A stretch of 64,000 nucleotides of DNA, from positions 95,705 to 159,704 of the forward strand of contig NZ_NVPR01000016.1 of NCBI RefSeq assembly GCF_002551815.1, in the 5' to 3' direction. A program made the translations under genes and the position numbers. Positions 36,038-45,299 of this stretch are shown here, piece by piece; position 1 is the stretch's first letter, and every line of letters begins with the position of its first letter. The notes beneath the pieces were generated by a model. The model was not told the DNA's origin, did no database searches, and saw only the letters and a program-made list of their open reading frames with translations. The DNA is from Bacillus sp. AFS098217. GTDB taxonomy: Bacteria; Bacillota; Bacilli; Bacillales; Bacillaceae_G.

Positions 36038-37368
36038 GACAAAATGTTCGTGAGTTAGCTCTTGATGGCTTAATGCAAGTGGAGAAAAGTGGTGCTTATA
36101 GCAACCTACTTTTAAATAATTTGATTGAAAAAAGTGCGATTGATAGAAAAGATATTGGCTTGTTAACTGAAATTGTGTATGGAACGATTCAACGTCGTGA
36201 CACGCTCGATTATTATTTACAACCATTTTTAAGAAAAAAGATAGAGGCATGGGTAAAAGTATTGCTTCGCTTATCTTTATATCAAATGCTATATTTAGAT
36301 CGTGTTCCAGAAAGAGCTGCAATTCATGAAGCTGTTGAGATTGCAAAACGTCGTGGTCATAAAGGCATTGCAGGAATGGTAAACGGAGTACTGCGTTCGA
36401 TTCAGCGTGAAGGTGTTCCGTCTTTAGACGAGATACAAGATCCTGTAAAACGATTAGCTGTTGCAACAAGTCACCCAGAATGGCTTGTACAAGAATGGGT
36501 AACAGCGTATGATCTGGAAACCGCTCAAAAAATGTGTGAAGTAAGCATGATTCCACCTGTTTCGGCAGCGCGTGTGAACGTTGATAAAGTAACGGTCAAA
36601 GAAGCGATTGCTTTGCTAGAAAATGAAGGCGTAGAGGCAAAACTTGGTGATTTATCAGAGGATGCTATTCAAATTGAAAAAGGAAATGTTGCGCATACAG
36701 AGGCGTTCCAAAAAGGATTTCTTTCGATTCAAGATGAAAGCTCTATGCTTGTTGCCCGAGCTTTAGAACCGGAAGAAGGAGATAAAGTTCTTGATAGCTG
36801 TGCAGCACCTGGTGGGAAAACAACACATATTGCAGAGCGTTTAAGAGGAACGGGCAAAGTAATGTCTCTTGATTTGCATCCGCATAAAGTTCGTTTAATT
36901 CAGCAACAAGCAAAGCGTCTTGATTTAGAAAATGTTGAAACAAAGGCACTAGATGCAAGAAAAGTCCAAGAGCATTTTGCAAACGAAAGCTTTGATAAAA
37001 TATTAGTAGATGCACCATGTTCTGGATTTGGTGTTATCAGACGTAAACCTGATATTAAATTAGGTAAAGGAAAGGGCGATAGTGAAAGACTATCGACAAT
37101 CCAGCTAACGATACTAGACAAAATTGCACCCCTATTAAAAGCAGGTGGGCGCCTTGTTTATAGTACGTGTACAATTGAAAAAATAGAGAATGAACAAGTG
37201 ATAGAGCAATTTTTACAAGAGCATCCTGAATTTGAATGGGATACGACGATAAAAGAGCGTATGCCGGAAAAACTACGTCCTTATATAAATGAGGGACAAG
37301 TACAAATTTTACCGCATTATTTTGCAACAGATGGATTTTATATTGCTTGTTTAAGAAGGAAGGTGTAG
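36034..37368 (+). CDS. rsmB: 16S rRNA (cytosine-967-C5) methyltransferase RsmB
   Basis: 444 residues (sun). An N-terminal NusB-like RNA-binding domain (about 1-140) precedes the Rossmann methyltransferase with SAM site [12 protein letters not shown]. The two cysteine motifs are VDAPCSGFG and YSTCTI; by family precedent the second supplies the nucleophile. Overlaps fmt by 4 nt and is 4 nt before rlmN. Confidence 0.95.
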   Translation: MRQNVRELALDGLMQVEKSGAYSNLLLNNLIEKSAIDRKDIGLLTEIVYGTIQRRDTLDYYLQPFLRKKIEAWVKVLLRLSLYQMLYLDRVPERAAIHEAVEIAKRRGHKGIAGMVNGVLRSIQREGVPSLDEIQDPVKRLAVATSHPEWLVQEWVTAYDLETAQKMCEVSMIPPVSAARVNVDKVTVKEAIALLENEGVEAKLGDLSEDAIQIEKGNVAHTEAFQKGFLSIQDESSMLVARALEPEEGDKVLDSCAAPGGKTTHIAERLRGTGKVMSLDLHPHKVRLIQQQAKRLDLENVETKALDARKVQEHFANESFDKILVDAPCSGFGVIRRKPDIKLGKGKGDSERLSTIQLTILDKIAPLLKAGGRLVYSTCTIEKIENEQVIEQFLQEHPEFEWDTTIKERMPEKLRPYINEGQVQILPHYFATDGFYIACLRRKV

Positions 37369-37372
37369 CATC

Positions 37373-38461
37373 ATGGAAACGACTGTAAGAAAACAAAAGA
37401 AAAATTTAGAAATGAAAAAACCATCTATTTATTCTTTACAACTTCATGAAATGCAAGATTGGTTAAAGGAACAAGGGGAACCAAAATTCCGTGCAGGACA
37501 AATTTTTGATTGGCTTTATAAAAAACGTGTGAAAAATTATGAGGATATGACAAACCTATCTAAAGGATTGCGTGATAAATTGTCGAATTCCTTTGATATT
37601 ACTACTTTAAATACATTAGTAAAACAAACATCTTCTGATGGAACAATTAAATTTTTATTCCAATTATATGATGGATATTCCATTGAAACAGTATTAATGC
37701 GACATGAATATGGAAATTCCATTTGTGTAACAACACAGGTTGGTTGCCGTATTGGCTGTACGTTTTGTGCATCGACACTAGGTGGTTTAAAGCGAAACCT
37801 AGAAGCTGGAGAAATTGTAGCACAAGTAGTAGAAGTGCAACGTGCGCTTGATGAAACAGAAGAACGTGTAAGTTCTCTTGTAGTAATGGGAATTGGGGAG
37901 CCGTTTGATAACTATGATAATTTAATGGCATTCTTACGCATTATTAACGATGAGAAGGGAATCAATATTGGGGCACGTCATATGACAGTTTCCACAAGTG
38001 GAATTATCCCGAAAATTTATAAGTTTGCCGAAGAAGATATGCAAATTAACTTTGCGATTTCACTGCACGCTCCAAATACAGAATTACGTTCAAAATTAAT
38101 GCCGATTAACCGTGCTTATAAATTGCCGGATTTAATGGAAGCTATTAAATACTATGTAAATAGAACTGGACGTCGTATTACGTTTGAATATGGTTTATTT
38201 GGAGGAGAAAACGACCAAGTTGAGCACGCTGAAGAACTGGCTCAACTCTTAAAAGGTGTAAAATGTCATGTAAACTTAATTCCGGTAAACTACGTACCAG
38301 AACGCGATTATGTAAGAACGCCACGTGAGCAAATTTTCTTATTTGAAAAAACGCTAAAAGACCGTGGAGTGAATGTAACGATTCGTCGTGAACAAGGTCA
38401 TGATATTGATGCTGCCTGCGGTCAGTTGCGTGCAAAGGAGCGCAAAGAAGAGACGAGGTGA
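37373..38461 (+). CDS. rlmN: Dual-specificity 23S rRNA/tRNA adenine-C2 methyltransferase RlmN
   Basis: 362 residues. A radical SAM enzyme making m2A2503 in 23S rRNA and m2A37 in some tRNAs. The [4Fe-4S] cysteines are C125, C129 and C132 ([12 protein letters not shown]), and C349 near the end (AACGQL) is the second catalytic cysteine. [11 protein letters not shown] is the SAM-binding GGE-like motif. The start follows aaggaaggtg. Confidence 0.97.
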   Translation: METTVRKQKKNLEMKKPSIYSLQLHEMQDWLKEQGEPKFRAGQIFDWLYKKRVKNYEDMTNLSKGLRDKLSNSFDITTLNTLVKQTSSDGTIKFLFQLYDGYSIETVLMRHEYGNSICVTTQVGCRIGCTFCASTLGGLKRNLEAGEIVAQVVEVQRALDETEERVSSLVVMGIGEPFDNYDNLMAFLRIINDEKGINIGARHMTVSTSGIIPKIYKFAEEDMQINFAISLHAPNTELRSKLMPINRAYKLPDLMEAIKYYVNRTGRRITFEYGLFGGENDQVEHAEELAQLLKGVKCHVNLIPVNYVPERDYVRTPREQIFLFEKTLKDRGVNVTIRREQGHDIDAACGQLRAKERKEETR

Positions 38462-38465
38462 CAAG

Positions 38466-39218
38466 ATGAAAGCCGTGTTTCTATCGGATAAAGGAAAAGT
38501 TCGTCAACATAATGAAGATAGTGCAGGAGTTTTTCATAATTTGGATGGAGATATATTAGCTGTAGTAGCTGATGGAATGGGAGGTCATCGAGCGGGTGAT
38601 GTTGCTAGCTCGATGGCCATTCAACTATTCCATGATTATTGGAAACAAACGTATAACATGAATGAACCTAGAAAAGCAGAAGAATGGTTACATACAAAAG
38701 TTGAGATGATTAACGAGCGCATATATGAATACGCTAAGCAACATGTAGAGTGTAGTGGTATGGGAACAACAGTTATTGTAGCGATTTGTAAGGCAGATTT
38801 TGTAACAATTGGACATATAGGAGATAGTCGTTGTTATATAGTGTCAGATGGAGAGATATCACTTATTACAGAAGATCATTCGCTTGTAAATGAACTTGTT
38901 AGGCATGGTGAAATCTCAAAAGAGGATGCAGAGTATCATCCTAAAAAGAATGTACTTTTGCGTGCGCTTGGAACAGAAGAAACAGTCGGATTAGACGTTA
39001 AAACATTAGTGCTTGAAGAGAATGATCAATTGCTTCTTTGCTCTGATGGATTATCAAATAAAGTTGCCATAGATGATATGCAAAGGATTTTGCAATTAAA
39101 CGAACAACTTGAGACAAAGGGAGAACATCTTATTCAATTGGCGAATGATCGTGGTGGAGAAGATAACATTACCCTTGTCATTGTTGATTATGTGGATTCG
39201 GCAAACGAAAGTAGGTGA
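38466..39218 (+). CDS. prpC: PP2C-family Ser/Thr phosphatase PrpC
   Basis: 250 residues. It removes phosphate from PrkC and its targets. PP2C motifs: [15 protein letters not shown] near the N-terminus, VADGMGGH (34-41, with the metal-binding D36), [10 protein letters not shown] and [14 protein letters not shown] at 38466 is 7 nt from gaggtgacaag; an upstream in-frame ATG at 38388 lies inside rlmN. The stop overlaps the extended frame of prkC. Confidence 0.96.
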   Translation: MKAVFLSDKGKVRQHNEDSAGVFHNLDGDILAVVADGMGGHRAGDVASSMAIQLFHDYWKQTYNMNEPRKAEEWLHTKVEMINERIYEYAKQHVECSGMGTTVIVAICKADFVTIGHIGDSRCYIVSDGEISLITEDHSLVNELVRHGEISKEDAEYHPKKNVLLRALGTEETVGLDVKTLVLEENDQLLLCSDGLSNKVAIDDMQRILQLNEQLETKGEHLIQLANDRGGEDNITLVIVDYVDSANESR

Positions 39219-39226
39219 ATTACAAC

Positions 39227-41200
39227 GTGCTGATTGGAAAACGCCTAAACGACCGTTATAAGCTGCTGAAAATGATTGGTGGCGGAGGAATGGCCAATGT
39301 ATATTTGGCTCATGATGATATACTAGGCCGAGATGTAGCGGTAAAAATACTACGACTCGATTATGCAAATAATGAAGAGTTTATTAAACGTTTCCATCGA
39401 GAAGCGCAATCTGTTACAACGTTGTCGCATCCAAATATTGTGAATATGTATGATGTTGGGGAAGAAGATGGAATTTATTATCTTGTTATGGAATACGTAC
39501 CTGGACAAACATTAAAGCAATACATAAATCAGCGTGGAATGTTACCTATAGGAGAAGCTCTTGATATTATGGAGCAGTTAACAGCTGCAATGGCGCATGC
39601 CCATCATTTTGAAATTGTTCACCGTGATATAAAACCACATAACATCCTGATTCGAAGTGATGGAGTTGTGAAAGTGACAGACTTTGGAATTGCGACAGCT
39701 ACAAGTGCGACGACGATAACGCATACGAACTCAGTGCTTGGTTCGGTTCATTATTTGTCACCAGAGCAAGCACGCGGAGGGATAGCGAATAAACAATCGG
39801 ATATTTATTCACTCGGTATTGTTATGTTTGAATTATTAACAGGAAGGCAGCCGTTTTCAGGGGAGTCGGCTATTGCGATAGCTTTAAAACATTTACAAAA
39901 TGAAACGCCATCTCCAAAACGTTGGAATCCAGATATTCCGCAAAGTGTAGAAAATATAATTTTAAAAGCAACTGCAAAAGATCCGTTCCATCGATATCAG
40001 TCTGCTAATGCGATGAAGAGGGATATTGAAACAGCTCTATATCCAGAGCGTATTAACGAACAACCATTTTATATACCTGAAGATATGGAAGCGACGAAGG
40101 CGATTCCAATTATTCAACAAGAACAATTATTAGGAAATATAAGTGATGAAACAATCGTATTGAATGGAAGCAAAGCGGATGAACAGATAAAAAATGAAGA
40201 AGTCAAACCAAATGTGAAAAAAAAGCGAAGTAACAAATGGTTGAAAGTGTTAATTGCAACATTTTTACTTTTAGCAATCGGTACAACGTTAGCGCTTACT
40301 GTAATTCCAAGATTTTTTATCCCAAAAGATGTGAAAATTCCAGATGTGTCTGGTATGAAGTATGAGACTGCTGTTAATGCTCTTGTCGAGAAAGGATTTG
40401 AAGTTGCTGAGCCAAACATTGTCTATACAGATGATGTTGAAGCTGGAAAAGTAATTAAAACAAGTCCGGCAGCAGGAAGGATTGTAAAGGAAAATTCTAA
40501 AATTACAATCTATCAATCCGGCGGGAAAAAAAAGAGTAAAATGAGTAATTTAATCGGAAAAGATTTTGATAGTTTGAAGAAAGAATTAGAAGGGAAATAT
40601 AAAATTGTTGTCCGATACGATGTTGACGATGAAAAACCAAAAGGTGAAATCGTAGAACAAAGTCCAGCAGCAGACCAAATGGTTGTGGAAGCGGAGCAAG
40701 ATGTGAAAGTTTGGGTAAGTAAAGGTCCTTATCAAATTCGCCCTGTTGACTTTTCAGGATGGACTGAGAATAGTGTGAACAGCTATTTAAATGAGAAGAA
40801 GCTGATACCGGATATAAAAAGAGAATATTCGGATACGATTGATAAAGGGCTGGTAATCTCACAATCACCAAAACCAGGGGTGCCGTTAAAAGAAGGGGAG
40901 AAAGTAACAGTTACTATTTCGGATGGACCAAAGCCGAAAGTAACGAAGACTGTAAAAGTTGATAATATTCCACTTCCATATGAAGCTCCTGCAACAGGTG
41001 AGAAAAAGCCACAAACAATTGAAATTTATAAAGAAGATATGCAGCAAAAAATGGATAGACCAATTGAAACCCGAACAATAACAGAAACTGCTACTATTTC
41101 TTTGGAATTTGTGATTCAAGAAGGAACAAAAGGACATTATAAGATTGTTCGAGATGGAACGACAATCATTGATAAAGAAGTACCATATCCAGTCGGGTAA
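39227..41200 (+). CDS. prkC: Eukaryotic-like Ser/Thr kinase PrkC with PASTA domains
   Basis: 657 residues. Kinase domain 1-270: GGGGMANVY loop, K40 (VAVKIL), catalytic HRDIKPHN (D134) and DFG (D152). One TM segment at about 340-362 follows KKKRSNKW. Outside are three PASTA repeats (about 367-570) and a C-terminal beta-rich extension. PrkC senses muropeptides, acts in germination and cell-wall control. GTG at 39227 is preferred: aggtg lies 8 nt upstream; a GTG at 39215 is also in frame. Confidence 0.96.
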   Translation: MLIGKRLNDRYKLLKMIGGGGMANVYLAHDDILGRDVAVKILRLDYANNEEFIKRFHREAQSVTTLSHPNIVNMYDVGEEDGIYYLVMEYVPGQTLKQYINQRGMLPIGEALDIMEQLTAAMAHAHHFEIVHRDIKPHNILIRSDGVVKVTDFGIATATSATTITHTNSVLGSVHYLSPEQARGGIANKQSDIYSLGIVMFELLTGRQPFSGESAIAIALKHLQNETPSPKRWNPDIPQSVENIILKATAKDPFHRYQSANAMKRDIETALYPERINEQPFYIPEDMEATKAIPIIQQEQLLGNISDETIVLNGSKADEQIKNEEVKPNVKKKRSNKWLKVLIATFLLLAIGTTLALTVIPRFFIPKDVKIPDVSGMKYETAVNALVEKGFEVAEPNIVYTDDVEAGKVIKTSPAAGRIVKENSKITIYQSGGKKKSKMSNLIGKDFDSLKKELEGKYKIVVRYDVDDEKPKGEIVEQSPAADQMVVEAEQDVKVWVSKGPYQIRPVDFSGWTENSVNSYLNEKKLIPDIKREYSDTIDKGLVISQSPKPGVPLKEGEKVTVTISDGPKPKVTKTVKVDNIPLPYEAPATGEKKPQTIEIYKEDMQQKMDRPIETRTITETATISLEFVIQEGTKGHYKIVRDGTTIIDKEVPYPVG

Positions 41201-41417
41201 AGATGAGTCTCTATTTGGTGGATTCCATCTTCTTTATATAGGGGATGGGATTCGTTACTCTTGCCTGTTATGCTGTTTGCATGGTGAACGGTATAACAGG
41301 CAAGAATTTACGTTTCAAAATAGAAAATAGCCATAAAAGTGACGTGAATATAAATAAGGTTTTGAACGAAGATTAAGCAAAGTGTAAACAGAATGAGTGA
41401 GTTATCTATCCTGCTAT
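41201..41417 (+). other. Hairpin-rich intergenic stretch after prkC
   Basis: No gene seen. It holds an imperfect hairpin (ggattccatc with gatgggattc, 41220-41251) and a perfect 12-bp stem cttgcctgttat / ataacaggcaag (41260-41304) with a 21-nt loop. Neither has a following T run, so neither is a standard terminator. Confidence 0.6.
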
Positions 41418-41612
41418 TTGCGGACAATAAGACCCCCACCTCAAAATTCAGTGAAAGCATTGGCCAGCTCTAGCGGCTAGAATCTCCGGTCGTTTCGCCC
41501 CCTCGGACGAGGCAAAAAGCGCCTCTCTGTCAGGGACGCGGGCGTCCTGCGATTCTGAGCAAGCCGCTTCCGCTTTTCTAAAGAAGTTAGGTGGGGATTC
41601 AACTGTCCGTAA
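41418..41612. repeat. GC-rich inverted-repeat element (bcr-type interspersed repeat candidate)
   Basis: A roughly 190-bp block much richer in G/C than its surroundings. The ends mirror each other: cggaca then cccccacct on the left, aggtgggg then tgtccg on the right. Inside are agcggct-agaatc pairing with gattct-agccgct and two apical hairpins (cctcg-ga-cgagg and ggacgc-gg-gcgtcc). The whole can fold as one large cruciform or RNA. It resembles interspersed repeats of the B. cereus group; the family name is from memory and uncertain. No reading frame of note. Confidence 0.65.
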
Positions 41613-41635
41613 AAGCCCCATTGGTGAGAGTTAAT

Positions 41636-41678
41636 AATCAGTGAGGGAGGAAGAAAAAACTCACTGATTAAAGTTTTA
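41636..41678 (+). repeat. Stem-loop copy A upstream of rsgA
   Basis: Perfect 10-bp stem aatcagtgag / ctcactgatt (41636-41669) followed by aaagtttta. It is related to copy B at 41754 and sits directly after the GC-rich element. Confidence 0.7.
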
Positions 41679-41753
41679 CTTTATAGATGCGGAGTATTCA
41701 TGTGATGATTTTTGGAAATAGTTGTTTACAAAAGCTTGATTCGTTTAAATTGT

Positions 41754-41793
41754 AATCAATGAGGTAAAGAAACAACCATTGATTAAAGTTTTA
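41754..41793 (+). repeat. Stem-loop copy B upstream of rsgA
   Basis: 8-bp stem aatcaatg / cattgatt (41754-41784) followed by aaagtttta, as in copy A. It ends about 10 nt before the rsgA ribosome-binding site aaaggag (41802-41808). Confidence 0.7.
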
Positions 41794-41814
41794 TATAGAA
41801 TAAAGGAGAATTAT

Positions 41815-42696
41815 ATGGCAGAAGGAAAAATTGTAAAAGCTTTGAGTGGTTTTTATTATGTGCAGCATGAAGATGGTATTACACAATGCCGTGGTCGTGG
41901 TGTATTCAGAAAGAATAAAGTTACGCCGCTTGTAGGAGATCAAGTCGTTTTTCAAGCGGAGAATCCGAACGAGGGATATGTTCTAGAAGTTTTTGAGCGA
42001 AAAAATGAACTTGTTAGGCCGCCGATTGCCAATGTAGATCAAGCAATCCTTGTTTTCTCAGCAGTTGAACCAGATTTTAACCCAGGATTACTAGATCGAT
42101 TTCTCGTATTAATTGAATATCATAACATTAAACCAATTATTTGTATTAGTAAAATGGATTTAGTAGATGAAAAAATGCGAGAAACTGTTGAGTCTTATGC
42201 AAATGATTATCGTGAAATGGGATATGATGTATTGTTTACTTCTATTAATACATCGGAAAGTATTGATATTTTAAAACCGTTTTTAGAAGGCTATGTTTCA
42301 GTGGTTGCAGGACAATCTGGTGTAGGAAAATCTTCTATGTTGAATGTATTACGACCTGATTTAGCACTGAAAACAAACGATATTTCTTCGCATTTAGGCC
42401 GCGGTAAGCATACGACAAGACATGTGGAATTAATTGAAGTTGGAAGTGGTCTTGTTGCAGATACACCTGGTTTTAGCTCACTTGATTTTATTGATATAGA
42501 AGTAGAAGATCTTACACATTGTTTTCCAGAGTTGAAAGAAGAGAGTCAATACTGTAAATTTAGAGGGTGCACACATCTTTCTGAACCGAAGTGCGCAGTG
42601 AAAGCTGCAGTTGAGGAAGGAAAGATTACTCATTATCGTTACGAACATTATAAACAATTCGTAGAAGAAATTAGAGAGAGAAAGCCGAGGTATTAG
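41815..42696 (+). CDS. rsgA: Ribosome small-subunit-dependent GTPase RsgA
   Basis: 293 residues (yloQ). OB fold at the N-terminus (1-65), then a circularly permuted GTPase: G4 SKMD (112-115), G1 GQSGVGKSS (166-174), G3 DTPG (216-219). A C-terminal zinc motif has [16 protein letters not shown]. It checks late 30S assembly. ATG at 41815 follows aaaggag; a longer in-frame ATG at 41779 lies in stem-loop copy B. Three nt before rpe. Confidence 0.96.
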   Translation: MAEGKIVKALSGFYYVQHEDGITQCRGRGVFRKNKVTPLVGDQVVFQAENPNEGYVLEVFERKNELVRPPIANVDQAILVFSAVEPDFNPGLLDRFLVLIEYHNIKPIICISKMDLVDEKMRETVESYANDYREMGYDVLFTSINTSESIDILKPFLEGYVSVVAGQSGVGKSSMLNVLRPDLALKTNDISSHLGRGKHTTRHVELIEVGSGLVADTPGFSSLDFIDIEVEDLTHCFPELKEESQYCKFRGCTHLSEPKCAVKAAVEEGKITHYRYEHYKQFVEEIRERKPRY

Positions 42697-42698
42697 TC

Positions 42699-43343
42699 AT
42701 GATTAAAATTGCACCATCGATTTTATCAGCAGATTTTTCAAAATTAGGGGAAGAAATTAAAGATGTAGAAAAAGGTGGAGCGGATTATATCCATGTTGAT
42801 GTCATGGATGGACATTTTGTTCCAAACATTACAATTGGTTCTTTAATTGTAGAAGCAATTCGTCCAATTACATCTTTACCATTGGATGTACATTTAATGA
42901 TTGAAAACCCTGATAACTATATCCCTACTTTTGCAAAAGCTGGAGCAGATATTATTACTGTTCATGTAGAGGCATGTCCACATTTACATCGTACGATTCA
43001 ATTAATTAAATCGCATGGTATCAAAGCTGGGGTTGTATTAAACCCACATACATCAGTTTCTATGATTGAACATGTATTGGAAGATGTTGATATGGTATTA
43101 CTTATGACGGTAAATCCAGGATTCGGTGGACAGAAGTTTATTCATTCTGTATTACCGAAAATTAAACAAGTTGCAGAAATGGCCAAGGCACGTAATTTAG
43201 AAATTGAAATTGAAGTTGATGGTGGTGTAAACGCTGAGACTGCGAGACTTTGTGTAGAAGCTGGGGCGAATGTTCTTGTAGCAGGATCGGCAGTATACAA
43301 TCAAAAGGACCGCGGTGAAGCAATTCGAGTAATTCGTGGATAA
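42699..43343 (+). CDS. rpe: Ribulose-phosphate 3-epimerase
   Basis: 214-residue TIM-barrel metal enzyme of the pentose phosphate pathway, interconverting ribulose-5-P and xylulose-5-P. Motifs: [42 protein letters not shown] and [11 protein letters not shown], giving the metal-binding H/D set. Immediately follows rsgA; a structured RNA and a terminator follow it. Confidence 0.96.
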   Translation: MIKIAPSILSADFSKLGEEIKDVEKGGADYIHVDVMDGHFVPNITIGSLIVEAIRPITSLPLDVHLMIENPDNYIPTFAKAGADIITVHVEACPHLHRTIQLIKSHGIKAGVVLNPHTSVSMIEHVLEDVDMVLLMTVNPGFGGQKFIHSVLPKIKQVAEMAKARNLEIEIEVDGGVNAETARLCVEAGANVLVAGSAVYNQKDRGEAIRVIRG

Positions 43344-43365
43344 CGAATAGATGTAAGGAAACTTT

Positions 43366-43427
43366 TATCCCGATTGATGAGGACTAAAAATCAATAGGGG
43401 AGTTTTCGAACCTGTTAGAACGGGATA
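43366..43427 (+). ncRNA. Candidate structured RNA between rpe and thiN
   Basis: A perfect 7-bp closing stem (tatcccg 43366-43372 with cgggata 43421-43427) encloses a 6-bp hairpin (attgat / atcaat, 43373-43395) and a 25-nt segment that can hold a second arm. A terminator follows within 10 nt. No known family is recognised; the TPP riboswitch signature is absent. Confidence 0.4.
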
Positions 43428-43433
43428 ATGTGA

Positions 43434-43469
43434 AAAAAAGCAATCTACCGACTGGCAGATTGCTTTTTT
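43434..43469 (+). terminator. Intrinsic terminator between rpe and thiN
   Basis: Stem aaaaaagcaatct / agattgctttttt with a short loop and a T-rich 3' arm. It precedes the thiN start by about 20 nt, so it can control thiN. Confidence 0.85.
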
Positions 43470-43489
43470 CTATAGAAGGGAAAGAAAAG

Positions 43490-44131
43490 ATGATTATTCA
43501 TATTTTAGCTGGAGGACCTGCGGAGTACTGTGCTGATTTCTCTCGATATGAAAATGAGGAAGTAGTATGGGCTGCGGTTGATCGTGGTGTATATCGTTTG
43601 TTGCAAAGAGGAATCGTACCAGCTGTTGCATTTGGTGACTATGACTCAGTTACAGAGGAAGAATTAGCGTGGATGCAAAAACAGACAGATGAGCTACATA
43701 TTGTTCCGCGTGAAAAAGATCAAACCGACTTAGAAATTGCGATTAGCTGGGCGCTGGAGCAAAAGCCGAAATTGATTCGTATTTTTGGTGCTACAGGTGG
43801 AAGACTTGATCATGGTCTAGCGAATATACAAATGCTTTTGAAAGGTTTGGAAGAAAGTACGGAAATGTGTATTGTTGATAATAAAAACGAAATATTTGTG
43901 AGAGACGTGGGTACATATATAATTGAAGAAAATAAACAATTTCCATACGTATCCTTTGTACCTGTTACTGAATGTGTAAATGGTATTACACTTCGTGGTT
44001 TTAAATATCCTCTTATAGATAAAACAATTAAATGGGGATCGACACTTTGTATTAGTAATGAACTCCTTGCGGAAAAAGGTACTTTTTCATTTACTTCTGG
44101 CATATTAATGGTGATAAGAAGCACTGATTGA
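43490..44131 (+). CDS. thiN: Thiamine pyrophosphokinase
   Basis: 213 residues (yloS). It pyrophosphorylates thiamine to TPP. Motifs: FGDYDSVTEEE, DQTDLEIAISWA and FGATGGRLDHGLANI. ATG at 43490 has gaaggg 9 nt before it. An in-frame GTG at 43430 would run the frame through the terminator and is rejected. Expression may depend on read-through of the upstream terminator. Confidence 0.94.
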   Translation: MIIHILAGGPAEYCADFSRYENEEVVWAAVDRGVYRLLQRGIVPAVAFGDYDSVTEEELAWMQKQTDELHIVPREKDQTDLEIAISWALEQKPKLIRIFGATGGRLDHGLANIQMLLKGLEESTEMCIVDNKNEIFVRDVGTYIIEENKQFPYVSFVPVTECVNGITLRGFKYPLIDKTIKWGSTLCISNELLAEKGTFSFTSGILMVIRSTD

Positions 44132-44197
44132 AGAAACAATTTTGCTCCTTGCGTCATATAGTAAACAAGTGGAGTAATGGGGATTAGGAGGGAAACC

Positions 44198-44278
44198 ATG
44201 AGATTTTATACAATTAAGTTACCTAAATTTCTTGGTGGAATTGTTCGCGCGGTGTTAAATACCTTTAAAAAGGACTAA
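44198..44278 (+). CDS. spoVM: Stage V sporulation protein SpoVM
   Basis: Only 26 residues, reading MRFYTIKLPKFLGGIVRAVL then NTFKKD. It is an amphipathic helix that recognises the positively curved forespore surface and recruits SpoIVA for coat assembly. ATG at 44198 follows taggaggg. A possible SigE-like -10 (catatagta, 44155-44163) lies upstream, in line with its known mother-cell expression. It is followed by a terminator. Confidence 0.97.
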   Translation: MRFYTIKLPKFLGGIVRAVLNTFKKD

Positions 44279-44304
44279 AAAGCACCTATTACCGGTGCTT
44301 TTTC
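44279..44304 (+). terminator. Terminator of spoVM
   Basis: Stem agcacc / ggtgct with a T run directly after the spoVM stop. Confidence 0.85.
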
Positions 44305-44316
44305 CATGGGGATAAT

Positions 44317-44346
44317 AAAAAAAGAGCCTAGTGGCTCTTTTTTTTT
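44317..44346. terminator. Terminator of rpmB (bidirectional)
   Basis: aaaaagagcc / ggctcttttt stem with A and T runs on either side, just beyond the rpmB stop on the minus strand. Confidence 0.88.
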
Positions 44347-44347
44347 A

Positions 44348-44536
44348 TTAAACACGTTCGATTTTGCCAGATTTTAATGCTCTAGCAGAAACGTAAACAC
44401 GTTGAACTTTACCGTCGATGCGTACGCGAACTTTTTGAAGGTTAGCGCCCCATTTACGTTTTGTAGCGTTCATTGCGTGAGAACGAGAGTTACCAGAACG
44501 AGCTTTTCTTCCAGTAATAGCACAAACACGAGCCAT
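44348..44536 (-). CDS. rpmB: Ribosomal protein L28
   Basis: 62 residues, of normal length. Begins [20 protein letters not shown] and carries [14 protein letters not shown], typical of the bL28 family of the 50S subunit. Only one of the usual metal-binding Cys residues is left (C5), so this is the zinc-independent type. RBS gggaggg precedes the ATG. Convergent with spoVM, divergent from yloU. Confidence 0.96.
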
Positions 44537-44617
44537 CTATATTTCCCTCCCTTAACTACCTTACCATACGTAATTTTTCAATGTTAGTCTTTTATGCGAT
44601 GCTAAAAACACTACTAT

Positions 44618-44646
44618 AATTTAACACAACTAAAAAGAGAATGCAA
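44618..44646 (-). promoter_or_regulatory. SigA-type promoter of rpmB
   Basis: On the minus strand: TTGCAT (44641-44646), a 17-bp spacer and TAAATT (44618-44623), about 80 nt before the L28 start codon. Confidence 0.6.
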
Positions 44647-44660
44647 CAGTGTATAGAAAA

Positions 44661-44757
44661 GAAATCAAGAAAAATTACTTGACACTAAATGTTAGTAAAG
44701 AAAAGTAGAAATCAAGAAAAATCACTTGACATATTATAGTGGTACATGTTGTATAAT
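44661..44757 (+). promoter_or_regulatory. Duplicated 25-bp block with TTGACA and yloU promoter region
   Basis: Two copies of a 25-bp block, 44661-44685 and 44708-44732, differ at only two bases. Both carry gaaatcaagaaaaat then acttgaca, so TTGACA occurs at 44679 and 44726. After the second, TATAAT lies at 44752-44757 (spacer 20), or TTGTAT at 17. The gap 44537-44914 holds this, the rpmB promoter and a 150-nt yloU leader with no other gene seen. Confidence 0.6.
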
Positions 44758-44914
44758 AACAATGGACTATTTTGCTCGTCATAAAAAAAGTGTAATGATA
44801 AGTGAAAAATATGAGAGCAAAAAGAAAGAACGATGGAATTTTCTTTAAAAAGATTATATGATAGTAACTAAAGTAGTCTAGCTCACTTTCACCATTTATG
44901 AAGGGGGAAACGAG

Positions 44915-45277
44915 ATGTCAATTGAAATTAAAACGAAGTACGGTCAAATTGATATTAGTACAGATGTAATTGCAACGATTGCTGGAGGGGCCGCGGTAGA
45001 TTGTTATGGTATCGTTGGTATGGCTTCAAAAAATCAGTTGAAAGATGGATTAACAGAAATTTTACGAAAAGAAAACTTCACTAGGGGCGTTATTGTCCGT
45101 AAAGACGAAGATGAAGTACATATTGATATGTATATTATTGTGAGCTATGGTACGAAAATTTCAGAGGTAGCACACAACGTCCAAACAAAAGTGAAATATA
45201 CATTAGATCAAACGGTAGGACTAGCAGTAGATTCTGTAAACATCTACGTACAAGGAGTTAAAGTAATAAACTTGTAA
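44915..45277 (+). CDS. yloU: Asp23/Gls24-family envelope stress protein YloU
   Basis: 120 residues of the Asp23/Gls24 family, with the usual TDVIATIAGGAAVDCYGIVGMASK start and YIIVSYGTKISEVAHNVQ and AVDSVNIYVQGV at the end. Such proteins are linked to cell envelope homeostasis. It has no TM segment. ATG at 44915 follows aaggggg. Just upstream of fakA, as in other Bacillus. Confidence 0.92.
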   Translation: MSIEIKTKYGQIDISTDVIATIAGGAAVDCYGIVGMASKNQLKDGLTEILRKENFTRGVIVRKDEDEVHIDMYIIVSYGTKISEVAHNVQTKVKYTLDQTVGLAVDSVNIYVQGVKVINL

Positions 45278-45299
45278 TGTGCATTAAGGAGGAAAATCT

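Noticed and set aside
43366-43469. TPP riboswitch upstream of thiN
   Set aside because: The CUGAGA core and the second conserved TPP arm are not present; only the gene context suggested it.
43430-43490. Longer thiN start at GTG 43430
   Set aside because: It would translate through the terminator stem and has no ribosome site, while ATG 43490 has gaaggg 9 nt upstream.
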